From JAMWDF01 sp964645405 (GTDB lineage: Bacteria; Ratteibacteria; UBA8468; B48-G9; DSTR01), in assembly GCA_964645405.1 (NCBI GenBank), contig CAZYCA010000006.1, forward strand, positions 31,251-95,250: 64,000 nt of DNA, read 5' to 3'. Below the pieces are notes generated by a model. That model was given only the letters and a program-made list of their open reading frames with translations, had not been told where the DNA came from and searched no databases. Positions 8,596 to 16,005 of this stretch are shown piece after piece. A program made the position numbers and the translations under genes. The first letter of the stretch is position 1; every line of letters starts with the position of its first letter.

Positions 8596-8626
8596 GTTTC
8601 CATTTTTGAAAAAACTGTTGAGGTTA

Positions 8627-8655
8627 ATTTTTACACGCTTTTCATAATTTGTCAA
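8627..8655 (-). promoter_or_regulatory. HU promoter
   Basis: Minus strand: perfect -35 TTGACA (8655-8650), 16-base spacer, -10 TAAAAA (8633-8628). It predicts a leader of about 60 bases containing the palindrome at 8581-8595. Confidence 0.6.
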
Positions 8656-8684
8656 GTGGAATTTTCAAGCCGAGTCAAAGAATT

Positions 8685-9491
8685 TCATTTTGTTTTCTCC
8701 GGAAGTTCTCTAAAAAGTGGAGAATCTGTCAGAGCGGTAATCTCACGCGGTTTTTTCCCGCAGGAAAAAAGAGACCAGATGTTTAAAAGGCTGACCAGAA
8801 TGATTACCGTTAAAATCGCATGCCGGAAAGCATTTTCTCTGGCGCGGCGCTTTAAATAAAGTCCGAGAAGACTGAAAAGTACTGCGGGAAAAAGTGCAAC
8901 CCAGACTACCTGGAGAATCTCAGGAGAAAATAGCCCCAGAGATAGATAAGAAAAAATTCCTGTAAGAGAAAGCAGGAAAAAATAGGTAAGAAGCGTGGAA
9001 CGAAATCTATCTTTTCTCCACCCGCAGGACAATCCCCAGATGACCACAGGTGGTCCGGACTGCGAAATACTACCGCCTAAAAATCCGCTGAGAAAACCAG
9101 TACCAATCCTGAAAACAATCCGGTCACGAAACGGAAGTTTCACGTTAAGCAAAAACAGGAAAGAAAAAAACAGGGTGCTCAGACTGATAAGAAGACGTAA
9201 CAGTTTACCGGGAAGGTAAACCAGACAGAAAGCACCCAGAGGAAGAGCTAATGCTGCCGGTAAAAAAAAAGGCAGGATAACTTTCCAGCAAATATGTTGC
9301 CTGGTTTCCCAGAGAAGCAACGGATAAAGAAACAACATGAGAAGAAAGTTAATCGGGACAGCTGACTGTGGCGGTAAAACAAGTGTATACAAAGGTATGG
9401 CTAAAAGCCCTCCACCGAATCCAGAAAAGGATTGTACAAAGGCAGAAAGACAGGCTACGGAAACAAGAAACAGGAGTGTTGCTGCTGGCAT
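8685..9491 (-). CDS. TauE/SafE-family membrane permease
   Basis: The 268-residue protein is almost entirely hydrophobic, with about eight predicted membrane segments. The N-terminal FVQSFSGFGGGLLAIPLY and the mid-protein GFLSGFLGGSISQSGPP are the paired glycine-rich motifs of the TauE/SafE (DUF81) family, which exports sulfite or other sulfur-containing or organic anions. The transported ion is unknown; sulfite would fit a sulfatase-rich genome but that is speculation. There is no Shine-Dalgarno; a TAAAAT sequence six bases before the ATG could be a -10 box of a leaderless transcript, or the gene may be read from the PAS gene 30 bases upstream. Confidence 0.8.
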   Translation of the reverse strand: MPAATLLFLVSVACLSAFVQSFSGFGGGLLAIPLYTLVLPPQSAVPINFLLMLFLYPLLLWETRQHICWKVILPFFLPAALALPLGAFCLVYLPGKLLRLLISLSTLFFSFLFLLNVKLPFRDRIVFRIGTGFLSGFLGGSISQSGPPVVIWGLSCGWRKDRFRSTLLTYFFLLSLTGIFSYLSLGLFSPEILQVVWVALFPAVLFSLLGLYLKRRARENAFRHAILTVIILVSLLNIWSLFSCGKKPREITALTDSPLFRELPEKTK

Positions 9492-9521
9492 TTTTTAATT
9501 TTAACACAAAGCAGGTAGCAC

Positions 9522-10379
9522 TCATATTTCCTTTATCAGTTGCACGACCGTCATAATTTTTTCCACTTTCCCTGCTTCCATAATGGGAATTTTACTTGTC
9601 TCCGTCTGATAGATGTGGTCAGCCACCTTGGTTGTTTCCCTGGTGATAAGCGGCTGGCCAGAATCAAAGACCTGCTGGTATTCCTTCCGGACTTTGTCTG
9701 AAAGAAAAGGAAACAGGGTAAAAAGGTTCTGCTCTATTTCTGGCAGCCGCAGCCCGAGTTTTCTGTTCCATTCCTGGAAAGCCTGGTTGAAAAACAAAAT
9801 ATGGTAGTTTTTATCAATAACATGAACAGGAACAGGCAGAGCATCCAGAAGCGCCCGGTACTTAACCTCAAGGGTGGTTGTTTGTAAGATTTCCTTTTCT
9901 GAAGTCTCCCAGCCATAGTGAAGAAGACCAAAAACCTTTTCTTCCTTATCCTGCAAAGCAAAAGTTTGCCAGTTGATAATTCTGGTCCGGCCAAAACGGT
10001 TTAACACAGGTGCCTGGTACCTTTTTACCACTTCCAGTTCCCCTTCCAGAAGCTTTTTCTGGAGAAACCGCACTGCCTCACCAACTGCTGGTTCAAAGCA
10101 CAGCTGGTGCCAGAGACGGCCAAGGTATTCCTCAGGTGAGCGAAAACCAAGAATTCTTCTGGCTTTCTGATTGAGAAGAGAGATGGTACCCTCAGTGTCC
10201 ACTACCACTACAATCTCCTCCAGAAAATCAAAACAGAGACGCCACCTTTCCACTTCCTTCTGGAGTCTGGCAACGATTTTCTGGCTGGCAGATAATTTTT
10301 GCTGCAGATTATTAACTTCCTGCTGTAAAGTTTCTATAGCCTGAACCAATTTCTCTTTTGGTGCCGGTGGTTCTTGCAT
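9522..10379 (-). CDS. Protein with N-terminal coiled coil and two PAS domains, no output domain
   Basis: Residues ~8-45 form a coiled coil (LQQEVNNLQQKLSASQKIVARL). Two PAS-like sensor domains follow: one with EEIVVVVDTEGTISLLNQKARRILGF, and a second with DALPVPVHVIDKNYHILFFNQAF near residue 180. There is no kinase, GGDEF, HTH or receiver domain after the second PAS in 285 residues, so it may act as a partner that senses a ligand, redox or flavin and passes the signal by protein contact. A promoter lies about 55 bases upstream. It precedes the TauE/SafE gene by 30 bases. Confidence 0.7.
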   Translation of the reverse strand: MQEPPAPKEKLVQAIETLQQEVNNLQQKLSASQKIVARLQKEVERWRLCFDFLEEIVVVVDTEGTISLLNQKARRILGFRSPEEYLGRLWHQLCFEPAVGEAVRFLQKKLLEGELEVVKRYQAPVLNRFGRTRIINWQTFALQDKEEKVFGLLHYGWETSEKEILQTTTLEVKYRALLDALPVPVHVIDKNYHILFFNQAFQEWNRKLGLRLPEIEQNLFTLFPFLSDKVRKEYQQVFDSGQPLITRETTKVADHIYQTETSKIPIMEAGKVEKIMTVVQLIKEI

Positions 10380-10434
10380 TCTTGCCGTTATCCTGAAGCG
10401 ATAACCCTCCTGGCCCCGGCTACTTCCCAGGATA

Positions 10435-10464
10435 ATAATAACGCCACTACCTGGCTGATGTCAA
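10435..10464 (-). promoter_or_regulatory. Promoter of the PAS protein gene
   Basis: Minus strand TTGACA (10464-10459), 18-base spacer, TATTAT (10440-10435). It lies in the ~107-base gap between the fucosidase stop and the PAS start; nothing else is seen in that gap. Confidence 0.6.
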
Positions 10465-10486
10465 GAGACAGGATGTTTCTGGCTCG

Positions 10487-11764
10487 TCATTTGAGGAAGA
10501 CTTCTATTACTGGCACCGTGGTAGCCGGACGAAGTACCGGAAGCTCCAGGGTTATATCCTGTGTATTCTTCTCCCGGATGATTTTCACTTCGGAAGCATC
10601 ATGCAGAAGCTGGGCATAGGCAACCCGGTCGCCAAAACCGTCAAGGTGAAGATGTCGGAAAGGCCAGGCAAAAATGTGAATATACAGGCGGTTAGTTTCC
10701 GGATTATAGGTGAGACGGCAGTCTTTGGGTGGTTTAAACTCTTCGGGTGGCTGGGTACAGCCGTAGATGGAACGACTGTGTTTTTGCATCCATCTGCCGA
10801 TACCTTCTAATCTGGAAACAGCCCTTTCGTCAAACTCTCCCCGTCCTGTTGGTCCAACATTCAGCAGCAGATTTCCCCCCTTGCTGACTGCTTCAATCAA
10901 AAGCTGCACCAGTTGCTCCACACTTTTCCAGGAAGCTTCATCACGGTGATACCCCCAGGAGCCAGAGAAGGTATGGCAGGCTTCCCAGACTACAGGTACA
11001 CCATCAACTTTCACCCATTCCCGCGGCATAACCTGTTCCGGAGTTTTGATATCCCAGTCTTCTGGCAAATCCAGCCTGTCATTCAAAAGAATCTCGGGCT
11101 GCAGACTCCTTACCAGTTTCACCAGTTCCTCACTTTTCCAGTCCTTTCTTCCTTTACCAGCCCAGGTAGCAGGTCTGCCATCTTGACCTGCGGGATAACT
11201 GAAATCAAACCACATGATATCTATTTTGCCAAATCTGGTGAGCAGTTCCCGCACCTGGTTATGGAGATACTGAGTATATCTTTCCTGACGACGTTTTTCA
11301 TTCAGTTTGGCTCTCCGGGGATGGTTACGTAAAGGATGTAAATCGTCAATAACAAAATCAGGATGATGCCAGTCAATTAAGGAGTAGTAAAAACCAACTT
11401 TAAAGCCGTAACCCCGGAAAGCTTCCACCATCGGCTGGAGAAGGTCCCTACCAGCAGGTGTGCGTGTTGCTTTATACTCTGTGTAATCAGAATCCCAGAG
11501 ACAGAAACCTTCGTGATGCTTGGTGGTAACAACAAAATACTTCATTCCGGCAAAGGAAGCGATTTTTGCCCAGACTTCCGGATGATAAAGGTCAGGCTGG
11601 AAATGTTTGAAGTAAATATCATAAATTTCATCAGGTATTTCTTCCCGATGCTTGACCCATTCGTGCCTTGCCGCAAGTGCATAAAGACCCCAGTGAATGA
11701 AAAGACCGAAACGGTCCCGTACAAACCAGGAAGTATCTCCTTTGGAACTTCTAATTTTTTCCAT
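10487..11764 (-). CDS. Alpha-L-fucosidase, GH29
   Basis: The enzyme hydrolyses terminal alpha-L-fucose. GH29 hallmarks are clear: RFGLFIHWGLYAL at the N-terminus, FVVTTKHHEGFCLWDS, YYSLIDWHHPDF, and IDIMWFDFSYP with the aspartate of WFD as the expected nucleophile, then GGNLLLNVGPTGRGEF. I use ATG 11764 (425 residues) because it has a GGAG site; the longer frame to 11818 would include the promoter. No signal peptide is seen, so it is probably cytoplasmic and acts on imported oligosaccharides. It is transcribed alone and divergently from the NlpC-like gene. Confidence 0.92.
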   Translation of the reverse strand: MEKIRSSKGDTSWFVRDRFGLFIHWGLYALAARHEWVKHREEIPDEIYDIYFKHFQPDLYHPEVWAKIASFAGMKYFVVTTKHHEGFCLWDSDYTEYKATRTPAGRDLLQPMVEAFRGYGFKVGFYYSLIDWHHPDFVIDDLHPLRNHPRRAKLNEKRRQERYTQYLHNQVRELLTRFGKIDIMWFDFSYPAGQDGRPATWAGKGRKDWKSEELVKLVRSLQPEILLNDRLDLPEDWDIKTPEQVMPREWVKVDGVPVVWEACHTFSGSWGYHRDEASWKSVEQLVQLLIEAVSKGGNLLLNVGPTGRGEFDERAVSRLEGIGRWMQKHSRSIYGCTQPPEEFKPPKDCRLTYNPETNRLYIHIFAWPFRHLHLDGFGDRVAYAQLLHDASEVKIIREKNTQDITLELPVLRPATTVPVIEVFLK

Positions 11765-11789
11765 ATAGACTCCTTTTGTTTTGGTGGAA

Positions 11790-11818
11790 ATTATCACACC
11801 GCAAGCAGGAAAAGTCAA
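11790..11818 (-). promoter_or_regulatory. Fucosidase promoter
   Basis: Minus strand TTGACT (11818-11813), 17-base spacer, GATAAT (11795-11790), with a GGAG ribosome site at 11773-11770 in the ~20-base leader. Confidence 0.55.
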
Positions 11819-11822
11819 AATA

Positions 11823-11851
11823 TTGAAAAATAAATCCAGCAGGATTAGAAT
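11823..11851 (+). promoter_or_regulatory. Leaderless promoter of the NlpC/P60-like gene
   Basis: TTGAAA (11823-11828), 17-base spacer, TAGAAT (11846-11851). The -10 ends eight bases before ATG 11860, so transcription should start at or next to the ATG. It is back to back with the fucosidase promoter; their -35 boxes are four bases apart. Confidence 0.6.
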
Positions 11852-11859
11852 ACAGAAGC

Positions 11860-12753
11860 ATGAAACAGCGCCTACAAACCATGTTCTTGGCAGTCTTTGT
11901 TTTTCTCCAGCTGGGTATTTTCATCTGGCAGATGAGACCAATCCTTCCGGAATTTTCCTTCCAGACAGGGAAAATTTTCCGTTTCCCTTTTTCTCTTGCC
12001 CGTATCAACTTTAAAGGGACTGTTAGGTCAACCGGAAAAATGTTGCCAGCCACCAGTTACCAGGAATTCTTGCAGCAGCTGGAAAAAACCCATAAAAAGA
12101 TAGCATTGCGGTACCAGCGTTGCCGGAAAGAAAGGGAGAAAAAACGGTTAATAAAGGAAAGCCGGGAGTTTGTTTTAAAAGCTATTTCCGAGAAAATTTT
12201 CCCTTCCTGGTTCGGGACAGCCTGGTCCTTCAGCGGGAAAACTGATTATCCTAAGGAAGGTTCCATTGCCTGCGGTATTTTTGTGGCGACAGTGTTAAAC
12301 CATGCTGGTTTTTCCCTGGACAGGATCCGGCTGGGAATTCAACCTTCCCGTTACCTTATCACTAATTTGACCGGAGAGGAAACACCCTGGCAGCTTTCTG
12401 GCCGGGGTATAAGCGAAATCAAACAGGAGATAGTGAAAAGAGGAAAGAATCTTTATGTTGTCGGTCTGGATAAACATACTGGCTTCATTTTTTGTGATGG
12501 TCAGGGCAAGGTAATTTTTGTTCATTCTTCCGGACAGAAGGGTATCCGGCAGGTGGTGGCTGAAGAGCTGGAAAAATCAGATACCTTAAAGAAATCCCGC
12601 TATTTCATTCTTGGACCCATGTTTACTGAGAAGATGATGGAGCACTGGCTTACCGGAAAATACTTACCTGTGGAATGCGATTACTACAGGCAGGTACCGA
12701 AAGCACTGGTTAAAGCTGGAACCCAAAAGAAAAAGAGGGTAAGACATGGTTAA
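11860..12753 (+). CDS. Membrane-anchored protein, possibly NlpC/P60-like cysteine peptidase fold
   Basis: The 297-residue protein has an uncleaved-looking N-terminal hydrophobic helix (FLAVFVFLQLGIFIW), then a charged helix (residues 70-105). The region GSIACGIFVATVLNHAG (Cys138) followed by DKHTGFIF (His206) and VHSSG (His222) resembles the Cys-His order of NlpC/P60 enzymes that cut peptidoglycan peptides or related amide bonds. The usual DCS is replaced by ACG, so assignment is tentative. It has no Shine-Dalgarno and follows a leaderless-type promoter. Its 3' end overlaps the sialidase-like gene by eight bases, so the two are co-translated. Confidence 0.45.
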   Translation: MKQRLQTMFLAVFVFLQLGIFIWQMRPILPEFSFQTGKIFRFPFSLARINFKGTVRSTGKMLPATSYQEFLQQLEKTHKKIALRYQRCRKEREKKRLIKESREFVLKAISEKIFPSWFGTAWSFSGKTDYPKEGSIACGIFVATVLNHAGFSLDRIRLGIQPSRYLITNLTGEETPWQLSGRGISEIKQEIVKRGKNLYVVGLDKHTGFIFCDGQGKVIFVHSSGQKGIRQVVAEELEKSDTLKKSRYFILGPMFTEKMMEHWLTGKYLPVECDYYRQVPKALVKAGTQKKKRVRHG

Positions 12754-13792
12754 AAAATTCATTGTTTGCCGGGATGATTCTATCTATCAGGCTTTTCCTG
12801 ATGTAACCTTAACTTCTTCAGGTAAACTTATCTGTGTCTTTGCTGAATGTAACCACCATCATGACCGTTCTTACACCAGAATTATGTTTACCACTTCCAC
12901 TGACCGTGGGCGGACCTGGAGTCAGAAAAAGCCTTTGACTGAACCAACAAAAGGTTTTCCTTTCTGGAACTGCCCCAGGATTAGCCGGCTGAAAGATGAC
13001 ACGCTGGTAGTGGTGGTGGATAAGTTATTTTCTCCAGAGACCAGTGCCAGTCCACAGGACTGTCGTAATTACCTTTACTTCAGTGAAGATGAAGGTAAAA
13101 CCTGGGAGGGCCCGTGGGAAACTCCAGCCCTGGGGATTGTCCCGGATAAAATCCTGGAACTGAAAAGTGGTCGCTGGATTCTCTCCTGTCACTACCGGGA
13201 AAAAACTTCGGGTTTTCTGGTGCAGAGGTTATGGTTTTCTGATGACCGGGGTAGAAGCTGGAATGGTCCGGTAATTGTTGCCAGAGAAAAAGGTCTGAAC
13301 TTATGTGAGGTGAGTCTGCTGGAAGTGGAGCCTGGTATGATAGTAGCTTTTCACCGGGAAAACTCCGGTCAGGGCTGGGACTGTTTCAAAACTGTTTCTA
13401 CAGATAATGGCGCAAGCTGGAGCCAGGCTACTGCCTTTCCTTTGCCTGGGTGCCACCGTCCGGTAGCCGGGTTTTTAAAAGAAGGCTGGATTCTTATCAC
13501 CTATCGTTTTATGCCAGGTGGAAAAAGGCAAAAGGGATGGTGGACCCAGAACCTTTTTGCCGCGTTGACTGATAAAGAATCAGCCCTGGCAGAACAGCGT
13601 AATCATGCCCGGGTAAGAATTATGCCTTTAGATTTTGACCGTTCGTCAGAAAGTGATACAGGATATTCTGGCTGGGTCCAGTTTCCTGATGGTGAAATCT
13701 ATGTCGTAAACTACCTGCTGGACGACGCACCAAAAGCCTGGATTCGTGGCTATTCCTTCTTTCTGGAAGAAATGCTTTTACCAGGAAGATAG
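12746..13792 (+). CDS. BNR/Asp-box sialidase-like protein
   Basis: The 348-residue protein has four Asp-box repeats of the S-x-D-x-G-x-[ST]-W type: STDRGRTW, SEDEGKTW, SDDRGRSW and STDNGASW, spread evenly as in a six-bladed beta-propeller. An RISRL near residue 75 and later conserved Arg and Tyr residues fit the exo-alpha-sialidase (GH33-like) fold. Asp-box propellers also occur in non-sialidase proteins, so sialic acid as substrate is inference. There is no signal peptide. GAGGGTAAGAC precedes the ATG, and it overlaps the NlpC-like gene. Confidence 0.75.
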   Translation: MVKKFIVCRDDSIYQAFPDVTLTSSGKLICVFAECNHHHDRSYTRIMFTTSTDRGRTWSQKKPLTEPTKGFPFWNCPRISRLKDDTLVVVVDKLFSPETSASPQDCRNYLYFSEDEGKTWEGPWETPALGIVPDKILELKSGRWILSCHYREKTSGFLVQRLWFSDDRGRSWNGPVIVAREKGLNLCEVSLLEVEPGMIVAFHRENSGQGWDCFKTVSTDNGASWSQATAFPLPGCHRPVAGFLKEGWILITYRFMPGGKRQKGWWTQNLFAALTDKESALAEQRNHARVRIMPLDFDRSSESDTGYSGWVQFPDGEIYVVNYLLDDAPKAWIRGYSFFLEEMLLPGR

Positions 13793-13795
13793 AAA

Positions 13796-14674
13796 TCAGA
13801 CGCCGTCATACTCCAGCATCCAGTTAATCAGCCTTCTGGCATAATCCAGTTTAGCTAAACGTACGGGTAAGGGACAGCGGTTTTCACCGGGAACTTCCAG
13901 GTTGAAAAGTCCCTGGTATTTTACCTGTCTTAAAGCCTTCATGACTTCTCTCCAGCAGACTGTTCCCCGACCATAAGGCAGGAGATGCTCATCGTTTGTT
14001 CCCAGGTTATCAGCGATATGTAAAGCCTGCAAATCACAACCGGCTTCCTGGATGAAACTGGCTGGATTAACGCCAGAGATGTTGGCATGACCAGTATCAA
14101 GACAGAGACCAATATTTTCTTCCCCGGCGGCTTTCTTGATAGCAAGAAGTTCTCCTGCTGTCTTCAGCCCCGGGCAGGTGAGATTCTCCAGACAGATAAT
14201 GGTGGGACCACCCCTGCTAAAGGTAGCGATGTTTCTCACAGCCTGTACCCTTCTGGCAAAAATCTTTTCCGGGGACCATTTTAGCCTGATTAACTGGTCT
14301 CCACCAGCGTGGAGTACCCCGGCTTTAATTCCCAGACCCTGGAAAAGGTCAACCCATTTTTTCATACTTTCCATGGCAGACTGAAAATCTTTTTCTTCAG
14401 CCGGGGCAATATCCATCACGGTGCGGCCAGGTAAGTCTTCAGGCCGGCACCCTTTCGTTGCCAGACAGAAATGTCCCTGGTAAAAGGTAATCCCGTAGTC
14501 AGCAGCAAATCTCCGGAAGGATTCCCCGGTCCTTAAAGGATTTCCTTCTTTCAATAAATCATGGGCATGTTCATCACTGAGTTCCAGGTACTGCCAGCCA
14601 TGGGAAGCAAAAACTTTCACCATTTCCCAGGGCGAAAGTTCTATGAGATAACTTGTCCAGATAGCAGGTTTCAT
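13796..14674 (-). CDS. Sugar phosphate isomerase/epimerase-like TIM barrel (xylose isomerase-like)
   Basis: The 292-residue protein shows the AP-endonuclease-2/xylose-isomerase-like TIM barrel: YLELSDEHAH at strand 2, AGVLHAGGDQLI mid-protein, CLENLTCPG with a metal-binding Glu, GLCLDTGHANISG with Asp and His, and ALHIADNLGTNDEHLLPYGRG, the set that holds a divalent metal. Such enzymes interconvert keto- and aldo-sugars or inositol derivatives. It is the last gene of the leftward operon from 19111, overlapping its neighbour by 4 bases and preceded by AAAGGGAAAA. Confidence 0.78.
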   Translation of the reverse strand: MKPAIWTSYLIELSPWEMVKVFASHGWQYLELSDEHAHDLLKEGNPLRTGESFRRFAADYGITFYQGHFCLATKGCRPEDLPGRTVMDIAPAEEKDFQSAMESMKKWVDLFQGLGIKAGVLHAGGDQLIRLKWSPEKIFARRVQAVRNIATFSRGGPTIICLENLTCPGLKTAGELLAIKKAAGEENIGLCLDTGHANISGVNPASFIQEAGCDLQALHIADNLGTNDEHLLPYGRGTVCWREVMKALRQVKYQGLFNLEVPGENRCPLPVRLAKLDYARRLINWMLEYDGV

Positions 14675-16005
14675 TTTTCCCTTTCTGTTTTTCTCTCTGG
14701 AGAGGAGACGACCAGAAAACTACCTGGTAGCCCAGACCAGAGATGGTAAAGAGTTCTTACAGTTTCAGGTTCTTCCTCGGAAAGCAGGATAAAACGAAGC
14801 TGGTGGCTATAATGGTTACGGCAGGCTAAGGCTCTATCCAGAAAGGAAAGGTTGTTTTCCGCTGAGGGATAGGGTGTGGTCCGCAGTTGAATCTGCGGAT
14901 GAAGGACTGGACGATAGCTCACCCAGGCTGCCCGTTTGACAATCGGAGCCAGTTTCTCATAGAAGACTGCCAGTCCAGTCTTTTCTGCTGTATCCTGCCA
15001 GGCAAACCATCCTTCTTCTGGATTCTCCGTAGCATAGAGCACCTGCCAGGGGCAGGCTTCAATTTCTGCCCGGGTTTGACTGATTTTTCTTACATAAAAA
15101 CTGCCAGCCAGCGGCACAATCAGGCAATCGTTCTCATCCAGTTTTCTACCCACAGGGAGAGAAAAAGAATATGGCCAGCTCCAGGAAAAACTATTGCTTT
15201 TATAGGAGACAAATTCTTCCACCTCCAGGACAGGAATCTGGTGCCAGACAGAAAGTAGCCGGGTAATCCTTCCGGAGAAAATCAGCTGGTTTTCTTTCTT
15301 TACCTGATAATGGTCACATGTTAGTTCTACCAGTGTACGGATGGGACCGTTATAGAGAATCTCTGGTTCAGACCATTTCCCTGCCTCCGGTCCACTGCCG
15401 ATACAGCGGGGAAGGACATTTCCCCAGGAACTGCGGAAATCAAGAAGAGTAAGTTTTTTCCAGGAGAGAAAAACAAAGCAACCCCGACCAAAGTTTTCTA
15501 TTTTCTTTTCTCCAGAATCACCACCGCCGCGGATACCAACAGTCAACTGATTGGCTGTGATAGTCAGAGGAATAAGGCTTCCTTCTTTCTGGACAATAGT
15601 AATCTCAGCAGCAGTGTCTGTCCTGGTAATCTCTGGACCATCGTAATAAAGATAAACTGGCTCTGTGTTTGAAGTAAGTACGACTACAAAAAGCAGTAAA
15701 TCAGCGTCATCAAAAAAACCATCAGGTTTAGCTGGAAGTCCACCTGGTTGTCTTTCTTCTACCTGGTAAGCAAGGGCTCTTTCCCCCTGGTAAAGGCGGA
15801 AGGAATTTGTTCTGGCTTGAGGAAAACCTGTCCAGCGCCAGAAATCACTGCCGGAGATGACCATACCAGCCCGGGTTTCCTGTTTTAAGGATGGCAGTTG
15901 TAAACTGATGCGCCGTTTGTGCTCTGGTTCACTCCAGTCAGCCAGGATAATTTCTCCTGTAAGCAATATCCAGAAAAATATTGCCAGCTTATACCTTTCT
16001 TTCAT
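14671..16005 (-). CDS. Secreted protein of unknown function, paralogue of 17819-19111
   Basis: This 444-residue exported protein (signal peptide LAIFFWILLTGEIILA) shares layout and motifs with the protein at 17819-19111: an N-terminal beta-rich part ending in DDADLLLF and PVYLYYDGP, a central GRGCFVFLSWKK block and RSSWGNVLP, then GPEAGKW. The C-terminal half contains EEFVSYKSNSFSWSWPYSF. The N-terminal part resembles DUF2341-type modules, with a beta-sandwich-like body as found in lyases and mutarotase-like proteins; I cannot name a reaction. It overlaps both neighbours by 4 bases. Confidence 0.5.
   Translation of the reverse strand: MKERYKLAIFFWILLTGEIILADWSEPEHKRRISLQLPSLKQETRAGMVISGSDFWRWTGFPQARTNSFRLYQGERALAYQVEERQPGGLPAKPDGFFDDADLLLFVVVLTSNTEPVYLYYDGPEITRTDTAAEITIVQKEGSLIPLTITANQLTVGIRGGGDSGEKKIENFGRGCFVFLSWKKLTLLDFRSSWGNVLPRCIGSGPEAGKWSEPEILYNGPIRTLVELTCDHYQVKKENQLIFSGRITRLLSVWHQIPVLEVEEFVSYKSNSFSWSWPYSFSLPVGRKLDENDCLIVPLAGSFYVRKISQTRAEIEACPWQVLYATENPEEGWFAWQDTAEKTGLAVFYEKLAPIVKRAAWVSYRPVLHPQIQLRTTPYPSAENNLSFLDRALACRNHYSHQLRFILLSEEEPETVRTLYHLWSGLPGSFLVVSSPERKTEREK

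Noticed and set aside
11765..11818. 18 extra N-terminal residues of the fucosidase
   Set aside because: The extension runs through the fucosidase promoter, while ATG 11764 has a GGAG site at proper distance.
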